A stretch of DNA of 13,183 nucleotides, taken from positions 1 through 13,183 of the forward strand of contig JAUSJU010000042.1 in the NCBI GenBank assembly GCA_030647175.1, given 5' to 3'. Within the stretch, counting starts at the first letter, position 1. The number at the start of each line of letters is the position of its first letter. Below the pieces are notes generated by a model. The model had not been told where the DNA came from and made no database searches. It worked only from the letters and a program-made list of their open reading frames with translations. Source of the DNA: a bacterium (lineage in GTDB: Bacteria > Patescibacteriota > Minisyncoccia > Minisyncoccales > UBA10102). Made by a program: the position numbers and the translations under genes. Below are positions 1 to 6,115 of the stretch, in pieces.

Positions 1-290
1 GTGATCTACTGTTAACCTTCTCACTTATCCTTATGGAGATAGGGCTTTTGTATAGAAAAAATAAAATTGATCGAGAGATGGTTTACGAACATTTTCATAG
101 AATTCTCACTAATATTTTTGAGGAAAAAGAATTAGATGGTACGAAATCTCTTATGGAGTTTATAGAAGGCAATGTTGAGCATAAGGATATTAGTATGTTA
201 TATAGGCAGTTAAATAAAAAATGGCGAAGACAAGGAAGAATAGTTTTGTTTGGCCGTAGAATTAAAAGATTTTTCACTAAATTTATTTGA
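1..290 (+). CDS. C-terminal fragment of a hypothetical, possibly membrane-anchored protein (5' end outside window)
   Basis: The reading frame is open from position 3 with no stop before the ATG at 33, and no Shine-Dalgarno precedes that ATG. I therefore read this as the last ~95 codons of a gene starting upstream, not an 85-residue protein. The residues before Met33 are hydrophobic (DLLLTFSLILMEIGLLYRK), which suggests the end of a membrane helix or buried helix. The remainder is charged and helical, with a strongly basic tail (KKWRRQGR, RRIKRFF) that would suit a cytoplasmic or nucleic-acid-facing end. I do not recognise the family. It converges on the recombinase gene, and the two 3' ends overlap by 8 nt (283-290). 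An alternative is a short complete gene starting at 33. Confidence 0.5.
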   Translation, partial: DLLLTFSLILMEIGLLYRKNKIDREMVYEHFHRILTNIFEEKELDGTKSLMEFIEGNVEHKDISMLYRQLNKKWRRQGRIVLFGRRIKRFFTKFI

Positions 291-1236
291 GGTTTTTCCC
301 ACTGTGGAATTGGCGATGGATATCTCTTAGACGTTTGTTGGTGACGTGGGTATAAATTTGGGTGGTGACGATATTCTTGTGGCCAAGAAATTCTTGGATC
401 GTTCTTAAGTCCACGCCCTGCTCAAGTAAATCGGTGGCGTAGGAATGACGGAGAGTATGAGGGGTGGTAAAGAGGGGAATGCCAGCTTTGATTGAGTATT
501 TTTTAATGATGCGCTCAATGGAGCGGGGAGTGAGACGGTTTTCATCCTTGGTACGCCCTCTGTAATTGATGAATAGAGCCTTCTGAGTATCTTTTCTGGT
601 CTTTAAGTATTTCTTTAACCACTCCAAGGCGCGCTCTGAAAAGTACACTGTCCTGGGATGCTTTCCTTTGCCAATGATTCCTATCTCAAAGTCTTCTTTG
701 TTCCATACCGAATCAAACTGCTCTTTATTGAGAGCTACGAGTTCAGCAACGCGGAGTCCGGTAGAGAATAGGGCTTCCAAAAGGGTCCTATCCCGTAATC
801 CTGAGGGATCAGAAGAGTCTGGAGCCTCTAGGAGCTTCTTCATCTGGTCCAGGTTCAGAAACTTCACGGTTTTCTCCTTGGAACCGTCCTTTGGGAGCTG
901 GATCTTGTCCGGGGGCAATGAAACCACGTCTTTGGCTACAAAGTAGCCTAGAAGGGCTCTCAGGGCTATTAAATAGTAGGCCTGGGTCTTCTTGGAGAGC
1001 TCAGCACCCTGTTTGCTCTGGAAACGGGATAGGAAGAGCCGGTAGTCCCAAACCAGCTCAGGGGTCAGCTCATGGGGCAAGAGAGGGGAGAGATCTTTTG
1101 CTTTTAACCACTGCTCAAACTTCCTGAGGTACCTAAAGTAGTTCTCCTGGGTCTTGGAAGATAATCCGCGCTCTACTTCGCAGTAATCCAGGAAGTCCTG
1201 GATATGCTGCAGTATAGGCTTCTTTGATTTCTCCAT
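283..1236 (-). CDS. xerD: Xer-type tyrosine recombinase (XerC/XerD family)
   Basis: This 317-residue protein has the length and plan of XerC/XerD: an N-terminal core-binding SAM-like domain (about residues 8-105, DFLDYCEVERGLSSKTQENY) and a C-terminal catalytic domain (about 125-310). All catalytic residues are visible: R162 in STGLRVAEL, K190 in GKGKHPR, H260 and R263 in HTLRHSYAT, H286 in LGHKN, and the nucleophile Y295 in IYTHVTNK. Family members cut and rejoin DNA through a 3'-phosphotyrosine; chromosomal Xer proteins resolve chromosome dimers at dif, while relatives mobilise elements. No mobile-element cargo or att repeats are seen here, so a housekeeping role is favoured. The symbol could equally be xerC. 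There is no Shine-Dalgarno before ATG 1236, but a TGA-TATACT element lies just upstream, so the transcript may be leaderless. Confidence 0.9.
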   Translation of the reverse strand: MEKSKKPILQHIQDFLDYCEVERGLSSKTQENYFRYLRKFEQWLKAKDLSPLLPHELTPELVWDYRLFLSRFQSKQGAELSKKTQAYYLIALRALLGYFVAKDVVSLPPDKIQLPKDGSKEKTVKFLNLDQMKKLLEAPDSSDPSGLRDRTLLEALFSTGLRVAELVALNKEQFDSVWNKEDFEIGIIGKGKHPRTVYFSERALEWLKKYLKTRKDTQKALFINYRGRTKDENRLTPRSIERIIKKYSIKAGIPLFTTPHTLRHSYATDLLEQGVDLRTIQEFLGHKNIVTTQIYTHVTNKRLRDIHRQFHSGKNLK

Positions 1237-1244
1237 ATGCTTCT

Positions 1245-1253
1245 AGTATATCA
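1245..1253 (-). promoter_or_regulatory. Extended -10 element of xer, predicts near-leaderless mRNA
   Basis: On the minus strand TGA-TATACT (hexamer 5/6 match to TATAAT, with the TGn extension) ends 8 nt before the recombinase ATG at 1236. A start point 7 nt after the hexamer would leave about 2 nt of leader. No convincing -35 is seen at 17-18 nt. Confidence 0.45.
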
Positions 1254-1270
1254 TATTGTGCGACATTATG
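1252..1270. repeat. Imperfect inverted repeat, operator-like, upstream of xer
   Basis: Arms CATATTGT (1252-1259) and ACATTATG (1263-1270) pair at 7 of 8 positions around a GCG centre. The site lies immediately upstream of the -10 hexamer of the recombinase gene, where a repressor or the recombinase itself could bind. The 10-mer ATTGTGCGAC inside it (1255-1264) recurs at 1842-1851. Confidence 0.35.
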
Positions 1271-1286
1271 TATCTTTCGTCTGATA

Positions 1287-1316
1287 TTGACATCTCATAT
1301 ATTATAGATCAGTATA
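1287..1316 (+). promoter_or_regulatory. Possible sigma70-type promoter of the 77-residue gene
   Basis: A perfect TTGACA lies at 1287-1292. The -10 is uncertain: AGTATA (1311-1316) has an acceptable spacing of 18 nt but a poor match. TATATT (1298-1303) is a better hexamer but would be too close to this -35. Confidence 0.35.
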
Positions 1317-1350
1317 CCCTCAGGACTTTAATACATAGGGGAGGATAGTA

Positions 1351-1584
1351 ATGGCAATAACATTTATTTCTCGTCCTAATGAGACGAGTGTTCTCAAGGG
1401 AGAAGATCTCATCGGCACTATTACTCGTCGAATCAACCCGTTCGAACGGGGTAATGCCTTTGACGCATCTTCCCTGCGTCATGAGGCTCTCACATCAGTA
1501 GATCTTCGTGAAGTCGCTGACAAAATGGATCAGCTTCAGCGCGAAGAAGACGTGAGGATAGGGGCCTTAAGCAACAAAGATTGA
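1351..1584 (+). CDS. Small hypothetical protein, 77 residues
   Basis: The ATG at 1351 is preceded by a good Shine-Dalgarno (GGGAGG, 1339-1344), and the gene is followed 18 nt after its stop by a clear intrinsic terminator, so it is probably a real single-gene unit. The protein has no signal peptide or membrane segment. It is polar, with a basic stretch (TITRRINPFERGN, about residues 23-35) followed by a charged helical C-terminal half (DLREVADKMDQLQREEDVRI). I recognise no family and assign no function. It is divergent from the recombinase gene, with the intervening ~114 nt carrying signals for both, so shared regulation is possible. It resembles the other stand-alone plus-strand small genes of the window in its layout. 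Confidence 0.7.
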   Translation: MAITFISRPNETSVLKGEDLIGTITRRINPFERGNAFDASSLRHEALTSVDLREVADKMDQLQREEDVRIGALSNKD

Positions 1585-1602
1585 GCAGTACGTTCGCATA
1601 GC

Positions 1603-1630
1603 AAGACTCGGAAAACCGAGTCTTTTTTAT
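1603..1630 (+). terminator. Intrinsic terminator of the 77-residue gene
   Basis: A perfect 9-bp stem, AAGACTCGG (1603-1611) with CCGAGTCTT (1616-1624), has an AAAA loop and a T-run through 1628. The minus strand lacks a T-run, so it acts only on plus-strand transcripts. Confidence 0.9.
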
Positions 1631-1781
1631 TAAGGTAGGGGAGTAGGGAAAAACGAGGAAAGAGGGCAGAGTGAGTTTTTGAAAAATTCCCCGGTGATCT
1701 CAAAATATTTCTAGAAAAATTCTGTAGAGACGTACCAAACATCAAAAAGGCAGTACATATCATCTACTAGGACGCGTTACT

Positions 1782-1842
1782 TGTAGGAGCTCTTTTGAAC
1801 CCTTCCCGAGAGAGGCCTATCTTAAGTGTCGCTTAACCTACA
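1782..1842 (+). ncRNA. Candidate structured RNA element (low confidence)
   Basis: TGTAGG (1782-1787) pairs with CCTACA (1837-1842). Stacked directly inside it is the hairpin TTAAG (1822-1826)/CTTAA (1832-1836) with loop TGTCG, and a weak CCTT/GAGG helix lies at 1801-1815. A TATCAT -10-like hexamer sits at 1758-1763 and a possible terminator at 1883-1903, so a plus-strand RNA of roughly 130 nt is conceivable. No -35 is seen and I recognise no Rfam family. It may instead be a 3'-UTR structure of the minus-strand operon. Confidence 0.25.
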
Positions 1843-1882
1843 TTGTGCGACCTTCCCTCATATAGAGAATAACTACTCCCCC

Positions 1883-1903
1883 GGGGCTGTTTATGCCCTT
1901 TTT
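1883..1903 (+). terminator. Weak plus-strand terminator candidate
   Basis: GGGC (1884-1887) pairs with GCCC (1895-1898), plus a flanking G-U, around a 7-nt loop, and is followed by TTTTT (1899-1903). The stem is short, and on the minus strand there is no T-run after it. Confidence 0.3.
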
Positions 1904-1905
1904 GG

Positions 1906-2316
1906 TCACTTCTTGAAAAGGTCTAAGAAACGCTGTAATAGATCTTGTGACTCTTTTCCTTGGATTTCCTGAATAGTTTCCTGTTTCTTTTTTTCAAACT
2001 CTTGCTGGATGATAGGACTCTTTTTCTCTATCTCCCCTGCCAGGATCGCCTTGGTCCTTTCGATGAGCTCTTCTACGCGCCACCCTACTGCCCTATTCCA
2101 GGTATCCTGGGCCCAGGAGAACATATAGGCCCATATGGGAGCAACTTCGTTCTTCCATATAGTGCCCATGGCTTCGGGAAGGCCTCCCAAAATCTTTTCT
2201 CCGACTCCTTTAGCCTCGTCTAAGGTTTGGGGTTGCACAAACGGGCCAGTCCCCTCTTCTTGCTGGGCAAACGTGATCAAAGGAATAAAAAGTAAAACGA
2301 AAAGAAAATATTTCAT
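1906..2316 (-). CDS. Hypothetical secreted protein with signal peptide, 136 residues
   Basis: The first 17 residues form a typical export signal: short basic start (MKY), hydrophobic core (FLFVLLFIPLIT) and a TFA-Q site, predicting signal peptidase I cleavage after A17. The mature ~119 residues are soluble and largely helical. A Trp-rich middle (IWKNEVAPIWAYMFSWAQ, about 53-70) is followed by a long charged helix (about 80-130) rich in Lys, Glu and Gln that could form a coiled coil. I recognise no named family. Its ATG overlaps the gltX stop by 4 nt (2313-2316), so it is translationally coupled at the end of the murD-ftsW-murG-gltX run, which links it to envelope biogenesis by position only. 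It could also remain membrane-anchored if the signal is not cleaved. Confidence 0.75.
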   Translation of the reverse strand: MKYFLFVLLFIPLITFAQQEEGTGPFVQPQTLDEAKGVGEKILGGLPEAMGTIWKNEVAPIWAYMFSWAQDTWNRAVGWRVEELIERTKAILAGEIEKKSPIIQQEFEKKKQETIQEIQGKESQDLLQRFLDLFKK

Positions 2317-3824
2317 GAAAGTTTTTCTTTTGCTTCTTTTAAGTATTCTAGAGTTCTTTTCTTCCCCAGTATTTCAGCTATCTCAAAAGGGCCCGCTGAA
2401 GCCTCTTTTCCGGTCAGGGCCACCCTCAGAGGCCATAAGACCACTCCCCTGCTCTTTTGCTTCTCGGCTTCTGGCATGAGGACATTCTCCAGTTTTTCTT
2501 TTGTCCAATCCGATTCTGAAATCCCTGAAATAATTTCTTCAAACATGTTCAGCGCATTCTTTGTCTCTTCTTTCGGTGTTTCTTTCCAGGAAAGCATCTC
2601 AGCTGTGTATTCTACACGCTTCTTGAAGAAAAAGTCCGCTAACTCCCCTATCTCAGAGAGTTTTTTCAGGCGGTCCTGATACAGCACGACGATTTTCTCC
2701 ACGATTGCTTTTGAAAGCTTTTCTCCGGTTTCCTTGACTACAATGTCCTCAGAAACTTTCTCAACCAGGCCTGCTTGCTCAAGAAACGGGGTGCACAGCT
2801 CAGCTAGGGTAGATGGAGATTTTTGCCTCAAGTAGAATCCATTGATCCAATCTAAGCGCTTGAAATTGAATACCGCCCCTGCTTTCTGGGTTTTCTCAAA
2901 AGAGAATTGCTTGCAAAGAGCAGAAAGCGAAAAGATTTCTTCCTCTGTGCCCGGGTTCCATCCCAAGAGCGCTAAAAAGTTTACCAGAGCTTCTGGAAGG
3001 TATCCTGCGTCCCTGAACCTCGTTACCGAGATGTCTCCATGGCGTTTTGAGAGCTTGGTGCGGTCTTCTCCTAGGACAAGAGGCAAATGGGCGTAGATGG
3101 GACGCTCAAAGCCCATTGCTTCTTGAAGAAGGATCTGCTTGGGGGTGTTGGAGATGTGATCTTCTCCGCGGATGATATGGGTGATGTGCATTTCAGAGTC
3201 ATCAATGACCACAGAGAAATTGTAGAGCGGAGTTTCCAAATCCTTTGCGATGACGATGTCTCCAGAGAGCGCGGTATTGAACGTGACTGATCCTCGTATC
3301 AAGTCCTCAAAGGTAACTTCTTTCGGTATCACGACAAACCGTATGACGGATTTCTCTCCTGCTTTCTTTTTCTTTGCTGTTTCTTCTTTGCTCAACGAAG
3401 AACACTTCCCGCTGTACCGGGGAGCTTCTCCGATGCTCATCTGGTACTGGCGTTGCGCATCAAGCTCTTCCTCAGAGCAAAAGCACTCGTATGCTTTTTT
3501 CTCGTCCAAAAGCTTTGTAAGGTACTTCTGGTAGAGCTCTGTGCGCTCTGATTGACGGTAGGGCCCATAGAACCCCTCTTTCTCTACTCCTTCCGTCCAC
3601 TCAAGGCCCAGCCATCTCAGGTTGTCTAAAACATCTTGTTCGTATTCGGGCTTTGATCGTTCTTTGTCGGTATCCTCAATGCGCAGCACGAAATCCCCTC
3701 CTTGGTTTTTTGCAAAGAGGTAGTTGAAGAGCGCGGTCCTTGCGTTTCCCATGTGGAGCAAGCCAGTCGGAGAAGGCGCAAAACGCGTCCTAATCCTCGA
3801 TGACTCAGAGCGGGACTTTATCAT
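2313..3824 (-). CDS. gltX: Glutamyl-tRNA synthetase
   Basis: This class I synthetase attaches L-glutamate to tRNA-Glu in the cytoplasm. The 503-residue length is normal for the bacterial enzyme. The N-terminal Rossmann fold shows the HIGH region as PSPTGLLHMGNART (H24-N27, HMGN rather than HIGH) and RIEDTDKERS at 49-58. CFCSEEEL (114-121) marks the zinc-region equivalent, YNFSVVIDD and HIIRGEDHISN (216-226) line the active site, and the KMSKS loop is KLSKRHGD (257-264). The C-terminal helical anticodon-binding domain follows from about 330. It starts 12 nt after the murG stop and overlaps the next gene by 4 nt, so it is co-transcribed with wall genes. Whether it is discriminating or also charges tRNA-Gln cannot be told from the sequence alone. 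Confidence 0.95.
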   Translation of the reverse strand: MIKSRSESSRIRTRFAPSPTGLLHMGNARTALFNYLFAKNQGGDFVLRIEDTDKERSKPEYEQDVLDNLRWLGLEWTEGVEKEGFYGPYRQSERTELYQKYLTKLLDEKKAYECFCSEEELDAQRQYQMSIGEAPRYSGKCSSLSKEETAKKKKAGEKSVIRFVVIPKEVTFEDLIRGSVTFNTALSGDIVIAKDLETPLYNFSVVIDDSEMHITHIIRGEDHISNTPKQILLQEAMGFERPIYAHLPLVLGEDRTKLSKRHGDISVTRFRDAGYLPEALVNFLALLGWNPGTEEEIFSLSALCKQFSFEKTQKAGAVFNFKRLDWINGFYLRQKSPSTLAELCTPFLEQAGLVEKVSEDIVVKETGEKLSKAIVEKIVVLYQDRLKKLSEIGELADFFFKKRVEYTAEMLSWKETPKEETKNALNMFEEIISGISESDWTKEKLENVLMPEAEKQKSRGVVLWPLRVALTGKEASAGPFEIAEILGKKRTLEYLKEAKEKLS

Positions 3825-3836
3825 GGGTTTAACCTA

Positions 3837-4967
3837 TCACTTCTTCGTGAGGTATTCAATGAGATATCTTGAGACGATCTCAGCCGCATCGGGACGGGCA
3901 AACGATCTGGCAGCCGTGCTCATCTTTTCCAGTTCTCCTGACTGGGAAAACAGCTGCCTGAGTTTCTCCATAAAAAAGTGCGGGGTGAGGTTGGGCTCTT
4001 CTAATACGATTGCCGCCCCTGTCTTTGCATAGTCGTACGCGTTCCTGATCTGGTGGTTCTGGGCTGCTTCTGGCAACGGAATGAGGATGGAGGGCTTTCC
4101 CAGAGCAGCTAGCTCAAACAGCACCCCAGATCCCGCCCTTGAGATGACCAGAGACGCGGCAGCATAGGCATGGCGCAGGTCAACTTCTCTCAAGAACGGA
4201 ACTGCATGGTAGTACTGCTCTAACGCAGGATTGATCATGACCCGGGCCTCTTTCTGCATCTGCTCCAAATTCTTTTCCCCTACCTGGTGGATGATCTCAA
4301 ACTCTGAGAGCGCCTGGTCAAGCATGGCCAACACCATGTCATTCAATCTCTGGGATCCCTGGGATCCTCCGAGGATCAAAAGCAAGGGCTTGTCCCCTAC
4401 TACATGGAAAAGGGATTTCGCTTCTTCCTTTGATCCTGAAAGAATTTCTTTCCGCACGAGATTCCCCACATGAATGACTTTTGAATCAGGGAAATCCAGT
4501 GTCTGAGGGAACGACGTGAATATCTTCATGGCAAACCTTCCGCAGATGAGGTTTGCGAGCCCTGGCCTGGAGTCTGACTCGTGCAAGAACATGGGTATTC
4601 GGAGCACCCAGGCAGCTATCATGGGAGGCAGGGCTCCGTATCCTCCTTTGCTGAACATCATATCAGGGGAAAGAAGGAACAGCATCCAAAGGGATTGGAG
4701 CACGCCCCAGGGCATCCTGAAGAAGAGGTCCACGATATTCTGTATAATCGGCCCTACTCCTCCATATCTCCGGAGTTTTCCCGTAGCTACCGCTTTAATG
4801 TCCACTCCTTCATGGGAAAGCAGCACCTGTACGAAATCATCTTTCGGCCCGATATACGAAAAGCGCAGCTCGTCTTTACCGCGCCATTGCCTCCTCGTTT
4901 CCCGTATGAATGCTACGAGAGGGACCAGATGCCCTCCGGTCCCGCCTCCTGTAAGTGCGATTTTCAT
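3837..4967 (-). CDS. murG: MurG, lipid II-forming N-acetylglucosaminyltransferase
   Basis: MurG adds GlcNAc from UDP-GlcNAc to lipid I at the inner membrane face, giving lipid II. The 376-residue protein has the two-domain GT-B layout. The N-terminal glycine loop is GGGTGGHLVP (7-16), the acceptor-side loop is FSKGGYGALPP (105-115), and HESDSRPGLAN (129-139) replaces the usual HEQN motif. The C-terminal donor domain has ILGGSQGSQRLN (198-209), SRAGSGVLFE (276-285) and IPLPEAAQNHQIRNA (296-310). The HESD form is, from memory, common in CPR MurG proteins. The start at 4967 has a close AGGAG and overlaps the ftsW stop by 4 nt, so it is coupled to ftsW. Basic and hydrophobic residues near 66-100 fit peripheral membrane attachment. 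Confidence 0.95.
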   Translation of the reverse strand: MKIALTGGGTGGHLVPLVAFIRETRRQWRGKDELRFSYIGPKDDFVQVLLSHEGVDIKAVATGKLRRYGGVGPIIQNIVDLFFRMPWGVLQSLWMLFLLSPDMMFSKGGYGALPPMIAAWVLRIPMFLHESDSRPGLANLICGRFAMKIFTSFPQTLDFPDSKVIHVGNLVRKEILSGSKEEAKSLFHVVGDKPLLLILGGSQGSQRLNDMVLAMLDQALSEFEIIHQVGEKNLEQMQKEARVMINPALEQYYHAVPFLREVDLRHAYAAASLVISRAGSGVLFELAALGKPSILIPLPEAAQNHQIRNAYDYAKTGAAIVLEEPNLTPHFFMEKLRQLFSQSGELEKMSTAARSFARPDAAEIVSRYLIEYLTKK

Positions 4968-6115
4968 GTTCTCCTACTAGATATATTAAGCAATATGCCC
5001 ATTGCAATCAATTCAGAGACTAAGGCTGATCCCCCATAGCTGATGAAAGGCAGCGGGATTCCGGTGAGAGGGAGAAGGCCTGACAGGGCTCCTATATTCA
5101 CTAACGCCTGGAGCGCGATCCAGGATGCTATCCCTACCATGAGAAGCATTGCGAACTGGTCTTTGATCTGCTTGGAAAGGACGAGGCTTCTCCATGCGAA
5201 CGCAAGGAACAAGAGAACAAGCAGCAGGCTCCCGAAGAACCCCGCTTCTTCCGCGAACACCGCAAAGATAGAGTCTGACATGGGCTGGGGAAGAAAGCCG
5301 AACTTCTGGACGCTCAATCCCAGTCCTCTTCCGAACAGCCCTCCGGACCCTATGCTGATGAACGCCTGCTTTAGCTGGTACCCTTTTCCCAAAGGATCTA
5401 AGTCAGGATTCAAAAATACCGCAAGCCTGTCGAATCGATATGGAGCCAAGTGGATCAGAAGGAAGAGGGCAGCTACCCCCAATCCTCCGAGAGCTATGGT
5501 ATGCCAGAGAGGAGTCTTGGCGCAAAAGTACATGACCCCGGATATTGCGGCTATGATCGTAAGGGTTCCGATGTCTGGCTGGGCAATGAGGAGGAAGCTG
5601 ACTAGGCCGACGGAAAAAATAAATGGAGCAAGCATTTCCATTCCATGCGCCACTCGGGTCAGCAGACCTCCTCTGGACTTTTTCTGAAGAGTTCTTTCTT
5701 CAGAGTTTTCTCCTTTGGCAGAAAGCAGGGCGGCTACATACAAGATGAACGAAAGTTTCAAAAGCTCTGAAGGCTGGAAGGAAAAAAGTCTCAAGTTGAT
5801 CCATCGAGAGGCTCCTCCCGAGGACTCTCCTATGCCGGGGATGAATACCGCTCCGAGGCAGATGACGGTGAAAAGGAATATAGGAGTTGCCCAATTCCGT
5901 AGCTTTTCCAAAGGAAGGAGGTAAGCGAGAAACCCGAAGAAAAAACCAGGGACCAGTCCGAACAGGATCTGATGGTTGAGGTAGTACAAACTGCTCCCCG
6001 TCTTCTGCAGGGAAAAGGATGCAGACACGCTCGCCAAAATAAGCACGCCGAAGAACACCAGCAAGAGGACGAAGCTCAACAGCAGAAGGTCGGGGCTACG
6101 AGTTCTTTTTCCCAT
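4964..6115 (-). CDS. ftsW: FtsW-like SEDS peptidoglycan polymerase
   Basis: A 383-residue polytopic membrane protein (about 10 hydrophobic segments) of the SEDS family, which polymerises lipid II into glycan strands with a partner class B PBP. Family signatures are present: QPSELLK (114-120), QPDIGT (179-184), the long extracytoplasmic loop ending SVQKFGFLPQPMSDSIFA with the presumed catalytic Asp at D281, and GIPLPFISYGG (352-362). SEDS proteins include FtsW (division) and RodA (elongation), which are hard to separate by sequence. The position between murD and murG, as in division and cell-wall clusters, favours FtsW. Its start lies 20 nt inside the end of murD with no Shine-Dalgarno, implying coupled translation. 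The partner PBP is not in the window. Confidence 0.88.
   Translation of the reverse strand: MGKRTRSPDLLLLSFVLLLVFFGVLILASVSASFSLQKTGSSLYYLNHQILFGLVPGFFFGFLAYLLPLEKLRNWATPIFLFTVICLGAVFIPGIGESSGGASRWINLRLFSFQPSELLKLSFILYVAALLSAKGENSEERTLQKKSRGGLLTRVAHGMEMLAPFIFSVGLVSFLLIAQPDIGTLTIIAAISGVMYFCAKTPLWHTIALGGLGVAALFLLIHLAPYRFDRLAVFLNPDLDPLGKGYQLKQAFISIGSGGLFGRGLGLSVQKFGFLPQPMSDSIFAVFAEEAGFFGSLLLVLLFLAFAWRSLVLSKQIKDQFAMLLMVGIASWIALQALVNIGALSGLLPLTGIPLPFISYGGSALVSELIAMGILLNISSRRT

Larger units (their letters stand above)
1585..1905. other. Gene-free stretch between the 77-residue gene and the secreted-protein gene
   Basis: About 320 nt without a credible coding region. It begins with the terminator at 1603-1630. 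There follow a purine-rich run (1630-1680), a 10-bp palindrome TTTCTAGAAA (1708-1717), a set of nested pairings at 1782-1842, and a short GC-rich hairpin followed by T5 (1883-1903). No tRNA-like cloverleaf or CCA-ended acceptor stem was found. It also serves as the 3' flank of the minus-strand murD-ftsW-murG-gltX run, for which I see no strong intrinsic terminator on the minus strand. Confidence 0.6.

Noticed and set aside
1255..1282. dif-like site next to the xer gene (GTGCGACATTATGTAT resembles the left half of dif)
   Set aside because: An extra base disrupts alignment with GTGCGCATAATGTAT, and no matching right arm (TTATGTTAAAT-like) follows after a 6-nt centre.
283..1905. Integron or integrative element around the tyrosine recombinase
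   Set aside because: No attC-like array, att repeats, other mobile-element genes or tRNA target are seen; one repeated 10-mer is not enough.
2313..3824. HMGN instead of HIGH in GluRS as a sign of a dead enzyme
   Set aside because: The second position of the HIGH motif varies in functional class I synthetases, and the KLSKR loop and other active-site motifs are intact.
4516..5039. Two overlapping ~150-residue plus-strand frames
   Set aside because: They are antisense shadows of the 5' part of murG and the end of ftsW; their composition is unlike a real protein.
5043..5687. 214-residue plus-strand open frame
   Set aside because: It lies wholly antisense to ftsW, has no recognisable domain or good start signal, and the SEDS motifs on the minus strand explain the sequence.
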